The position numbers and the translations under genes are program-made. Of a stretch of DNA of 64,000 bases, positions 48,801 through 59,700 are shown one piece after another. The DNA lies in the NCBI GenBank assembly GCA_030248135.1, contig JASANC010001499.1, positions 26,690 to 90,689 of the forward strand, given 5' to 3'. The notes below the pieces were generated by a model. That model saw only the letters and a program-made list of their open reading frames with translations, was not told the DNA's origin and did not search any database. The stretch's first letter is position 1. Each line of letters begins with the position of its first letter. The stretch comes from Theristus sp. LFF4_11 (taxonomy: Eukaryota; Nematoda; Chromadorea; Monhysterida; Xyalidae).

Positions 48801-51043
48801 TCTCAAAAAATATTATTCATGAACGGCTTTGTACCTTCGACGACACCACGAGGTCGACTCTGTTTGCGGTGCGCCGGCGTTTCTGTAAAATTAATTTTGA
48901 GCGTGTAACTGTGAATGTCCTAATCGCATTCATGAAGCAGTGACGCGTTGCTGTGTTAGAAATAAGCGGCGCGGTCACTAAATACTGCTTCATGAATGCC
49001 CCTTAATTGTCTGTAGACCGTGCGAGCGGCGTGTGGCGAATGTGGTGCACTTGTTTTATTGCCACCATACGGTGCTTTTTTGCATTTGCAGGCGACAAAT
49101 GCCTTTGACGTTCAACCACACGTCGCTGCTGGTGCATAAAAAGCACTAAACAACGCCTACCAAACTGGCAAATCGAGTGCGGCTGGGAATCGGCCGGATA
49201 AGTATCAGTGTAGCCATGCGTGCTGCCGACTGGGCCCACCCACCAGACCCATCTCGTTAGTCCCACCGTTTCGTTCGCGTGCATTGCTTTCGTAAAGTGT
49301 GACTGAGATGAAAAATTCAAAGTCCATAAAGTTTTATTACATATTTTTAAAAGTTGTCCGGATTCAAGTTGGCATAAATCGCACTAAAAAAACGCTGTGA
49401 CGCACGTCAAAATATCGCTCGGCTACTTCGACTTGGTCTCCCGACGGCAGAATCCAGTGCCACCCAAACATGTTCAGCGTTGCGTTTTTGAACGTGTGGT
49501 TCTGCCGCATGTTGACGTAGTGCCAGAGAGACCAGTCATTATGCTAAAAAAACGCGTATTTATTTTGTTTTTATTTTAAAATTTGTTGCTCTCTGCTCAG
49601 CGGTATGATGTATGTGCCATACCGTACACGGCACAACAGTGTTGGGGTAAACCAACCGTGATGTCTCGTGGACCGATGTCCTTGCTACAAGAATTAAGGT
49701 GGACCGATGTCCTTGCTACAAGAATTAAGGACAGCCTCTAAACCTCTAAACCTCATGTGTTTTTTTGCGAAACTAACCGCACAAAAAGCAACTATCATTA
49801 CGATATTTCCAATAGCCGGGCGCCATATTTTGGAGGATCACATGAATAACCGATGAAGGTTGCCACGTCTTGAAAAAAATGATAAAACCGGTTTTCCAAA
49901 CTAAAAGAAACCTCTCGCATAATGTTCGCTAGTGCGAGCGACTTTGCGAACGTCTCGGCCGTCGCCAGCGTTCCATTGAACTTCTCAGCACAGTGCTGTT
50001 TCGCGGCAGTGAATGTGTTTGCGATCGGAATGCGAAGCATACAGTAACCATCGGCTTCTTCCCATTCGTTCACCCCGAGCGCTTTCAACGCCGATGTGTT
50101 GCACGATACAGCTGGAGTTGACAAGCAGATTGAAAAAGTGTTTTAAAATAAAACGGTAATTACCGTAAAGTCTTGCATATAAGGTTCCTCCCACTTATAA
50201 GACCCCCACCCAAAAGTGGGCGGAGTGTCACACGGCGGGAAACCAAAAAATTCAAAATTTTAACTTGGTCGAAATCTTACCCCGTTTATAAGACCCGGAA
50301 TTCCTAATGTTCGCTTTATAAGACCTCCTCCCACTTATAAGGCTGTCACACGAAATTCCACTTTTTTCAGAAATTTTTGATTTTCAAATTTATATAAGGA
50401 GACCTTATATGCAAGACTTTACGGTACATAGAGGCGTCCAATAGAGGTGTGTAGATGTAAATAAACGTGCAGTTGGGAGAAAACCGGTGCTACAACACGG
50501 CTCTGCTCAACTTGAATTTTGAATTGCCTCCAGTTATTCGATGATCGACGTCTCCAGTGGTCAGCTCAACGTTTAAACGGTGCACAAATCAGTGTCGTTG
50601 TTCTTCAACTTTACGGACCGCACACGCACCTTTTTTGCTTTTATACATTTGCACATGTGTGTACGTTTCTTACACCATTATCACCTACACCTTTTTACAC
50701 AAATGTTCACATCTACACCTTAGATTACACTTTTCTTCAGCGTTTTCTGTGTTCAGAGAGCTTTTTTGATCAAGCGCTTTGAAAAAGCATGCCACGTTGT
50801 CGCGGTATTTGATTGTTAGTGGTCTAAGAGAGTTTTTTCATTGCTTTTTTTGTTACGCTTTTCAATATTTTCGTTCATCATACACAATCAGTAAAGATAG
50901 AAATCTTGTTGCTGTTTTTTTTTGGTTACAAGAAGCACCGCACCTGAAGACAAGCTGAAGCCAGCTGAATACAAGACTGTGATCGTGGCGAGAAACAACA
51001 CTCGGCGACATCCATCAAAGGCGATCATTGCTACCGTAGCCAT
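45887..51043 (-). CDS. Secreted protein with two C-type lectin domains and a PAN/apple domain, 8 exons
   Basis: Exons in transcript order: 50944-51043, 49912-50111, 49406-49543, 49161-49302, 48329-48427, 48176-48249 (or 48143-48249), 46827-47067, 45887-46188; 1,296 nt, about 431 residues. The first exon gives a signal peptide (VLFLATITVLYSAGFSLSS). CTLD1: EADGYCMLRIPIANTFTAAK, HCAEKFNGTLATAETF, LNMFGWHWILPSG, ending SICQF. CTLD2: VPVGSSCFFTNT, CRARCLRVPEEVDHIQ, RYWVGLEASTTQPVSWHWVE, QKCALIQHVGVDWQVNKERP, ending AMCLMEK. The last exon has PAN-like cysteines (ERRCAFHCLVQPGCLAYNLV, NCQLLPTK). No calcium-binding EPN/QPD tripeptide is visible, so sugar binding is uncertain. No membrane segment. 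Phases match at every junction. Confidence 0.86.
46655..46735. repeat. Triplicated GACCAACCAATCAGC unit in a CTLD-PAN intron
   Basis: Three copies of GACCAACCAATCAGC spaced 30-35 bp. ACCAACCAATCAGC is also the inner arm word of the CAGTCGAACT MITE family. The neighbouring 46440-46620 stretch is rich in GTGTCC and its inverse. Both are in the intron between the CTLD2 and PAN exons. Confidence 0.6.
47068..48142. other. CTLD-PAN intron without supported exons
   Basis: 1.1-kb intron. Several 65-150-codon frames exist on the minus strand, but none shows paired splice signals or CTLD motifs, and none is needed for domain continuity. Confidence 0.5.
48926..48999. repeat. 74-bp hairpin repeat (GCATTCATGAAGCAGT)
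   Basis: 16-bp arms GCATTCATGAAGCAGT and exact inverse around a loop containing GTGACGCGTTG...GCGCGGTCAC, itself partly paired. In the CTLD-PAN intron between exons 4 and 5. Related to 43386-43438. Confidence 0.7.
50163..50424. mobile_element. CCGTAAAGTCTTGCATATAAGG palindromic MITE
   Basis: 262 bp with about 25-bp inverted ends CCGTAAAGTCTTGCATATAA and inverse, flanked by TA at 50161-50162 and 50425-50426. The interior repeats CTTATAAGACC words. It lies in the first intron of the CTLD-PAN gene. No coding capacity. Confidence 0.88.
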
Positions 51044-51599
51044 GAGGAACGTTTTTTGATAGCTTTTAATACAGTTATGTGTGTACATTCTCAAAAATGT
51101 GCTAACGTGGAAATGTTTTTAGCAAAGTTGCAAGGCGTGAAACTCATCACGGGATGAATCCATTAGCAAAAACGGAATGATGTAACGTGCATCGTCTGGT
51201 CTCGTGTTTGGAATTTGGTGAACAAAAAATTTGAATAATGAGGTCCATGTCCATGACAACGCGCGAAACACACACATTACCGTAAACCGTAAACTCTTAC
51301 ATTAAGTCACTTTATAAAGATGACAAATCAAAAGTAGCTTGTGAAAAATAGGAATTTTCGAGGACACATTTTTTCATAATTGAGGGGTGCTAGCTAATAA
51401 ATTGAAGATTTATGAATCAACAAAGTGCTCCCAGTTAAAAGTGGTGTTTTCTGCCCATTGACAGGAGTGGAACCTTGAGTTTGACCTTGGCCACCTTGCT
51501 CTCGTTGTCGTCGACGTCTGCTCGGCAAGGTCAAAAATTGTTTTCCTTCTGCTCCTTCTCCCGCCCGCGAGCAACCTCCGCCTACATTAGCGGAGCCTA

Positions 51600-51770
51600 T
51601 TACCGAAAGGCTATAGAAGGGGGGGGTTTAATTTATTTGGAGATTATGAAAATATAAAGAAAAAAAATTTGGACGGGGGGGGGGGGGGTGGGGTTTGGGT
51701 TGGGGGAGGAGGTGATGTGGTGGTGGGAGTAGGATGATGAGGGGCGGGGGAGAAAATGGTGTGGGAAATA
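51600..51770. repeat. G-rich tract
   Basis: G7 and G13-14 runs followed by GGTGGGGTTTGGGTTGGGGG and GGAGGAGGTGATG blocks; plausible G-quadruplex region. No gene seen between 51044 and 52060. Confidence 0.6.
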
Positions 51771-52059
51771 AAAAGTAGCGGATGCGCGAGCGAGCGAAGC
51801 GAGCGGACAGCGCATCACGCATTATATGGCTGAATATGGACCTGCGCGCGTTTTCAAAATTTAGTCGCTGTCCTGCAGCAACTAATATACGTGCTGCAAA
51901 CTTGATACTGTGCACACGTAGAGACCTGCCAAAGTTGCAAACTGTGCCGAAGAAAAATTTTCGCCAGACTTCTTTACGTACGTTCTAGACGCGAATTACC
52001 TATTCTGAAAAGTTGGTTACTTATTCTTCTGTCTCCTTTTTTTTCAGCTATGTAATCAA

Positions 52060-55000
52060 TATGTGTTCGCCCTTTCAATTTTTACCTGCAACATTTTGAC
52101 AGGTGAACAAAAATGTTTCCTGGGGTAATTCCATCCGGAGATTTTGCAAATTGGGTTAATTTTTTACCCAGACCCTGTTTTTGGGTAAAAAATTGGGTAT
52201 TTTTAAAAGTTCGCAGGGTTTTCACCTGGTTTTAAGTGTTCGCCCTTTCAATTTTTGTCTAAAATTGTTTCATAACCGAACAAAATAGTTTCCTAGGGTA
52301 ATTTCATCCGTAGATTTTGAAAATCTAATTACTTTTTTGCCCCGACTATTTTTTGGGCAAAAAATTGGGCACTTTCAAAAGTTCGGAGGTTTTGACCTGG
52401 TTTCAAATGTCACCCTTTCAATTTTTGTCTGAAATTGTTTCATAACCAAACAAAAACGTTTCCTGGGGTAATTGCAGCTGTAGATTTTGAAAATCTGGTA
52501 CTTTTTTCCCCCGGCCCTTTTTTGGGTCAAAAATTGGGCAATTTTTGTCTAAAGTTGATTCATAACCGAACAAAATAGTTTCCTGGGGTAATTTTATCCG
52601 TAGATTTAAAAAATCCAATTACTTTTTTGCCCCGACCATTTTTTGGGCAAAAAATTGGGCATTTTCAAAAGTTCGGAGGTTTTGACCTGGTTTCAAATGT
52701 CGCCCTTTCAATTTTTGTCTGAAATTGTTTCATAACCAAACAAAAAAGTTTCCTGGGGTAATTGCAGCTGTAGATTTTGAAAATCTGAATACTTTTTTGC
52801 CCCGGCCCCTTTTTGGGTTAAAAATTGGGCAATTTTTGTCTAAAGTTGTTTCATAACCGAACAAAATAGTTTCCTGGGGTAATTTCATCCGTAGATTTTA
52901 AAAATCCAATTACTTTTTTGCCCCGACCATTTTTTGGGCAAAAATTGGGCATTTTCAAAAGTTCTGAGGTTTGACCTGGTTTCAAATGTCGCCCTTTCAA
53001 TTTTTGTCTGAAATTGTTTTATAACCGAACAAAAAAGTTTCCTGAGGTAAGTGCAGCTGTGGATTTTAAAAATCTTGTTACTTTTTTGCCCCGGCCCTTT
53101 TTGGGTTAAAAATTGGGCATTTTTTGTCTAAAGTTGTTTCATAACCGAACAAAATAGTTTCCTGGGGTAATTGCAGCTGTAGATTTTGAAAAATTGGTTA
53201 CTTTTTGCCCCTGCCTTTTTTGGGTCAAAAATTGGGCAATTTTTGTCTAAAGTTGTTTCATAACCGAACAAAATAGTTTCCTGTGGTAATTTTATCCGTA
53301 GATTTAAAAAATCCAATTACTTTTTTGCCCCGACCGTTTTTTGGGCAAAAAATTGGAGTTTTCAAAAGTTCGGAGATTTTGACCTTGTTTCAAATGTCGC
53401 CCTTTCAATTTTTGTCTGAAATTGTTTTATAACCGAACAAAAAAGTTTCCTGAGGTAAGTGCAGCTGTAGATTTTAAAAATCTTGTTACTTTTTTGCCCC
53501 GGCCCTTTTTGGGTTAAAAATTGGGCATTTTTGTCTAAAGTTGTTTCATAACCGAACAAAGTAGTTTCCTGGGGTAATTGCAGCTGTAGATTTTGAAAAA
53601 TTGGTTACTTTTTGCCCCTGCCTTTTTTGGGTCAAAAATTGGGCAATTTTTGTCTAAAGTTGTTTCATAACCGAACAAAATAGTTTCCTGGGGTAATTTT
53701 ATCCGTAGATTTAAAAAATCCAATTACTTTTTTGCCCCGACCATTTTTTGGGCAAAAAATTGGAGTCTTCAAAAGTTCGGAGATTTTGACCTGGTTTCAA
53801 ATGTCGCCCTTTCAATTTTTGTCTGAAATTGTTTCATAACCGAACAAAAAAGTTTCCTGGGGTAAGTGCAGCTGTAGATTTTGAAAATCTGGTTACTTTT
53901 TTGCCCCGGCCTTTTTTGGGTCAAAAATTGGGCAATTTTTGTTTAAAGTTGTTTCATAACCGAACAAAATAGTTTCCTGGGGTAATTTCATCCGTAGATT
54001 TTAAAAATCCAATTACTTTTTTGCCCCGACCATTTTTTGGGCAAAAATTGGGCATTTTCAAAAGTTCTGAGGTTTTGACCTGGTTTCAAATGTCGCCCTT
54101 TCAATTTTTGTCTGAAATTGTTTCATAACCGAACAAAAAAGTTTCCTGGGGTAAGTGCAGCTGTAGATTTTGAAAATCTGGTTATTTTTTTGCCCCGGCC
54201 CTTTTTGGGTTAAAAACTGGGCATTTTTTGTCTAAAGTTGTTTCATAACGGAACAAAATAGTTTCCTGGGGTAATTGCAGCTGTAGATTTTGAAAAAAAT
54301 TGGTTACTTTTTGCCCAGGCCGTTTTTGGGTCAAAAATTGGGCAATTTTTGTCTAAAGTTGTTTTATAACCGAACAAAATAGTTTCCTGGGGTAATTTCA
54401 TCCGTAGATTTTAAAAATCCAATTACTTTTTTGCCCCGACCATTTTTGGGCAAAAATTGGGCATTTTCAAAAATTTGGAGGTTTTAACCTGGTTTAAAAT
54501 GTCGCCCTTTCAATTTTTGTCTGAAATTGTTTCATAACCGAACAAAAAAAGTTTCCTGGGGTAATTTCAGCCGTAGATTTTGAAAATCCGGTTACTTTTT
54601 TGACCCAACCTTTTTTGAGTAAAAAATTGGGCAAATTTTGTCTAAAGTTGTTTTATACCCGAACAAAAAGTTTCCTGGGGTAATTTCATCCGTAGATTTC
54701 GAAAATCCAATTTTTTTGCCCCGACCATTTTTTGGGCAAAAAATTGGGCATTTTCAAAATTTTGGAGGTTCTGACCTGATTTCAAGTGTCGCCCTTTCAA
54801 TTTTTGTCTGAAATTGTTTCATAACCGAACAAAAAAGTTTCCTGGGGTAAGTGCAGCTGTAGATTTTAAAAATCTGATTACTTTTTTGCCCCGGCCCTTT
54901 TTGGGTAAAAAATTGGGCATTTTTTGTCTAAAGTTGTATCATAACCGAACAAAAAAGTTTCCTGGGGTAATTGCAGCTGTAGATTTTGAAAAACCGGTTA

Positions 55001-55190
55001 CTTTTTTTACCCCCGCCCTCTTTTGGGTCAAAAAATTGGGCATTTTTAAAAGTTCATAGACTTTGACATGGTTTCAAGTGTTCGCCTTTTCAAATTTCAC
55101 CTTCGGCACTTTCGCAGTCGAACAAAAATGTTTCCCGGAATAATTTCATCCGTAGATTTTAAAAATTTAGTTAAATTTTACCCCGACCCT
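52060..55190. repeat. 3.1-kb tandem array with alternating ~120-bp and ~170-bp units
   Basis: The marker TTTCCTGGGGTAA occurs 22 times. Spacings are about 172, 170, 120, 170, 121, 168, 120, 119, 169, 119, 119, 169, 120, 169, 120, 131, 159, 119, 167, 120 and 171 bp. Short and long units share a core (GAACAAAATAGTTTCCTGGG, TAGATTTT, TTTTTTGCCCCG, AAAATTGGGC). Long units add TTCAAAAGTTCGGAGGTTTT and GACCTGGTTTCAAATGTCGC. Edge units are the most diverged. Frames in it are by-products. Confidence 0.95.
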
Positions 55191-55194
55191 TTCA

Positions 55195-55640
55195 GACACA
55201 GTGGGTTAAAACCCCTGGCCTACACCAACAGGACGAATACAATGCGTAGCAACCCTCAAATTCAAGCACATAATTAGTTGAAACAAACAAAATTAGAAAA
55301 ACGGCAACCAAATGACCAAAGTCGTGACGATTCGGGCGAATCAGCCGTGGAAACTTGGCGATATCGGTCCAAAAACAAAAAAAAACAGGAGATCTGTGGA
55401 GTCCAGGGTAATTCAATGCGCTGATCAGGGATTTTTGGGTTACATTTCTTAAGGAAGCACAGTTTTAGATACTGAATCGTGACAATTTCGGGTAAATCAG
55501 CCGTGGAACCTGACGGGCGACATCTCTCCAAAACGAAAAATGAAATCAGTGTAATCGCTGTAAGCCGAATGGGAAGTTCGGAAGAACGGATGCCCAACGC
55601 ATTCTGAGTTTTGTCCGATTTTGGGACTTATGTAAAAGTC
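55195..55640. other. Spacer after the tandem array
   Basis: Two loosely similar blocks (ATTCGGGCGAATCAGCCGTGG near 55330 and TTTCGGGTAAATCAGCCGTGG near 55485) suggest an old short duplication. No gene supported. Confidence 0.4.
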
Positions 55641-55649
55641 AGAATATTA

Positions 55650-56722
55650 TCTAAAAATGCGGAGGACGCATATAAAAGGAGGAATATGGCTTTGTGTAAG
55701 CAGTGAGAAACTTTTTTGCTTCACAACTATTTTCAAGTTTCTGATGTGGCACACGGATACAAGTACATAAGAGCCATATTTTTGCGCCGTTTATTCATTA
55801 TTTCGGTTGCACTTACTTTTTCGACAAACGAAATTTCTACATTCGATGAATTTCGAGCAAATAGTAACTTAACATAAAGCTGCCAAATTAAAGACAACAT
55901 CTTCGATCACTGACACTGCTTTGCCAAGGACAAAGCGTTGCGCAGAGGCATTGGCGAAGACACTGTCCCCTTCTTGTGGCGAAGGCAATGTCCCCTTCTT
56001 GTGGCGCACGCAATGGCTCACGGAACGGACGGTTCAGCCAATATCCACACTCCTCCTATGTACATACAACAATCCACAGGACTTTGGTACCTTCGGGTTT
56101 TTTGGAATTGGGGAGGAAAGTGAAAATTAACGGAAGACAACACCTTTTTGTCACGGGTATGTATGACCTATTTTTTAAACGTGTCCCACTGAAATGACGT
56201 CATGTGCCGCCAAACATGCGCTTCCCGTTCACTGCAAACCAGACTTTCCGTTTAGCCGATTTCTTTCCGTAAACAAATGGTGAATGTCGAATCGGTCACA
56301 CCAAACTGAAATTTTAGTGCCTGTACTTTGACAAACGGGCGTTTTTAAACCAAATGACGTCATTTTAGTCCGGACACGTTTGAATAAATCCACAGTACCC
56401 ACATAGCTATGCGTACGTCATCAACAATAAAGCTTATCTGCAGCAACGCTTTGAAGTCTCTAATTTTTTGTTTCTGCACAGGTTTGCAGAATTTCGCACA
56501 TGCTGTGATTTCACACTAAGCTGAAGAGGACAAGTGAAAAACGCTTTGAAGGTTTTTAGGTTTTTCATTAAAACAAACGCGGCGCAAAAATATAACTCTT
56601 ATGTACTTGTATCCGTGTGCCACATCAGAAACTTGAAAATAGTTGTGAAGCAAAAAAGTTTCTCACTGCTTACACAAAGCCATATTCCTCCTTTTATATG
56701 CGTCCTCCGCATTTTTAGATAA
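55650..56722. mobile_element. Foldback element with ~150-bp inverted repeats
   Basis: ATTATCTAAAAATGCGGAGG...GGTGTGCC-type arm (55650-55798) is the near-exact inverse of 56570-56722. The 770-bp centre holds a short internal duplication (GTCCCCTTCTTGTGGCG twice) and no recognised ORF. It abuts the splice acceptor of the SCAI exon at 56738, so it sits at the end of an intron. Confidence 0.85.
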
Positions 56723-56737
56723 TAACACCATTGTCAG

Positions 56738-59700
56738 GAGGACTGACCGTTTTTCCAAGCGATTTTCCAGACGGCTACGATGTAGGCGGAGTCACGACGG
56801 CGTTGCCGCAGGAGACGGGAGCGGAGACGAGACCGCAGCCGCCGAGGGCGGATCGGATCGACTCTGGCGAGCGCCTCGTTGCACACAACCCGTCCACCGG
56901 CAACAGAGATATCGACTGGTTGGGCGTTGGAAAATGTTTAGGGGGGGGGGTGGTGGGGGCTGTTGACTTTGGGTTGGCGCTGTATTCAGTTGATGAAATT
57001 GGACGCCTCAATAGTCGCTTGCCAGTTCATTAGGACAATACCAACCGTACAAAACAACACTCACCCCCAATCACACGAATCACAACCTTATATAGCGCTA
57101 CTATCATAGTTGTTCTAGGGGGGGGGGAAGCAGGTTTTTTTCGGCTCAGCTATTATCTATCTAAAAAAATTTCTCAGCCAGCTATCTATCTGAAAATTTT
57201 TGTTCTCGCTCAAAGACATAAAATAATTAAACCAGTTTTTGACCAAAATTGACTATTTGGTTGGCCTGTCGTACTAAATCAAACCACTGATGTTGGCAGA
57301 CGTGGCCTAAACTAGCCTAAACCAAAACCTAATCCTAAAGCCTAATTCAAAGCTAAACATAATCCTGACCTAATCCTAACCTAAGCCAAGCCTTTTCAAG
57401 AAGGAAGATGTCAGAACAATTGCGTTTTGAACAAGTTCTTGTTGGGGCCGGAGCGTGTGCACGCGCGCTAGTGGATCATGAGCATGAGCATGCCGATGCC
57501 GCGTGCGCGTGCGCTTTAGTAATGAAGCTTTAGGAGACTATTTTTGCTCGTAATTCTTGAAAATTTCGCTAATTTTAGGTAAAATACGCGTTAATACTTA
57601 ATTTTTTTGTGTATTTTAGCATTATTTTGCTGTTTTTATAGCTTTTTAGCGTTTTAGCTATCTATCTATCAAATTTCAAAGTTTTGACCGCCCTCCCGAA
57701 AGTCACATGCCCCCCCGCGCCCCCCCACAAATTTTCCAGCTATCTATCTGGAAAGTTTGCTCCAGCTATCTATATCGCCCCCCCCCCCAAGCCCCAACCC
57801 CTCGGCTCTGGAACAACTATGGCTACTTACTACCGACTATACATCATCATGCTCGAGGCGCAAGCGGGTTAGAAATCACGGAACTCGTGTTCGGCGTAGG
57901 GTTAGGGGCTTTGAAAAAAAAAAAAAAATTTTTATTTTTTTTTTCAAACTTAAAAAAAAATTTGAAAAATTTTTCTTCTACTTTGCTCTGAAAATTCGAT
58001 TTATGACATAATTTTTTGAAAGTTCAAACCAAATTTTCTTCCCAACTTCTTTGTGTGCTTAGGTACATGTCATTATTTGGTCATTTTGACCGACGTACTC
58101 TATGTTTTTCGATTTGGATGACTTCTAGAGTCAATTTTTAGCGTTGAAATGACTTAACTGAATTGAAATATCGTTTCAGAAATCGTTTTCTTGCAACTTA
58201 GAACATGTTTTTTCAGTCGGTAGGCCATGAGATGAACATGATATTTTGTTGATTGGCGTATGTTATAGGTCTACAATGGAGTTGTGCGATATATTGTTAA
58301 ACAATTGGAGCGGAGATGTTGGTTAATACCACATCACACGACCGTTTTTCAGATACCCGATAACATGGCCACATGTTAAAACTTGCGTGCTGAGCTAAAC
58401 TAACGTGTTAAACTTGCGTCTGTCAGTTGCCCGCAACGTGATCGCGAAATCATGGTACGTGTTTTCGATACGATGATTTGAAGAGTGGGCTCTCGCCATG
58501 TGGCAGATAGCATAGCTGGTTGAACCTGAAAGTAAGTGTCTTGGGGGGGGGCGACCGGGTCGACAGGGGTTGCCGACTTAGCTACAGCAAACAGGAATTT
58601 TTGAACACAGTCAAATTTTGGTAATTTTCTAAAGAGGAACAACTAAGAACGGTTCAATATTCAAGTACACGTCGAAAATTGTCCTGTTTTACTGTTGAAA
58701 ATGCAACTTTCCCTCTATGAAATGGACATAATTTCAATAAAACACGATTTTCGCTCTTATAGTTTTCCGGATCGTTCTGAAAATAGTCTAGATGAACTCA
58801 GCTCGACGAGACGCTTCGAACAAACCTAACTTGTAAAAAAAATTTAAAAATTTTTTTTTTTAATTTAAAAAAAAAATCCGGATTTTTTTTCCCCTAACCC
58901 TAGTTCGGCGTTATTGGTTTTTTGAGGGGGGGGTACAATTCCGGCCTGCTAATTCCGGCCTGAAGAATTCCGGCCCGCTCATTCCGGCCCGAAGAATTCC
59001 GGCCCGAAGAATTCCGGCCCGGAGAATTCCGGCCCGGAGAATTTTCGCCAGTACGAACAATATTAAACCACACGAAGTGATTTTGGTAATGAAATAATAA
59101 AATAAAAATATCGATGTTCACATGTTACAGTGTATTTTCAAAGATGTTCGTCCTGTTTGCTTTTTTGGAAAGTGAAACCTTTTGGAAAAAAGAAACTACA
59201 AATAAATTTTTAAATTTTTTTTATCATGAACAGGGTTTGTGACCCTTTTACCTTATCAAAAAGGCTTGGCTTACCAAAAATCACTTCGTGTGGTTTAATA
59301 TTGTTCTTGCTGGCGAAAATTCTCCGGGCCGGAATTCTCCGGGCCGGAATTTTTCGGGCCGGAATTCTTCGGGCCGGAATGAGCGGGCCGGAATTCTACG
59401 GGCCGGAATTTCGCGGGCCGGAATAGTACACGAGCCGTTTTTTGAACGTTTTTTCTTCGGACTTTCTCCCGACCCCAAACTAGGGTTGTTAAGCAAAAAT
59501 CAAAAATTAAAAAGGGAAACAAAAATGCCGATTAAAAAAAAATTCGAAAAATTTTCCTCTAATATGCTCTGAAAACCTCAATTTAGGCACAATTTTTCGA
59601 AAGTTTAACAAAAATTTTCTTTGATATTACTCGTAAAACCGTCAGCAGTCCATTTTGGACCGTTTTACCGACTGATTTCAGGCTTCAACAACATCTGCGA

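Noticed and set aside
51471..51530. EWNL word after a TTGACAG acceptor on the plus strand, reminiscent of SCAI
   Set aside because: Only four residues match, and the following residues do not resemble SCAI in any frame.
52060..55190. CRISPR-like array
   Set aside because: Units are 120-170 bp tandem copies without unique spacers, in a eukaryotic sequence.
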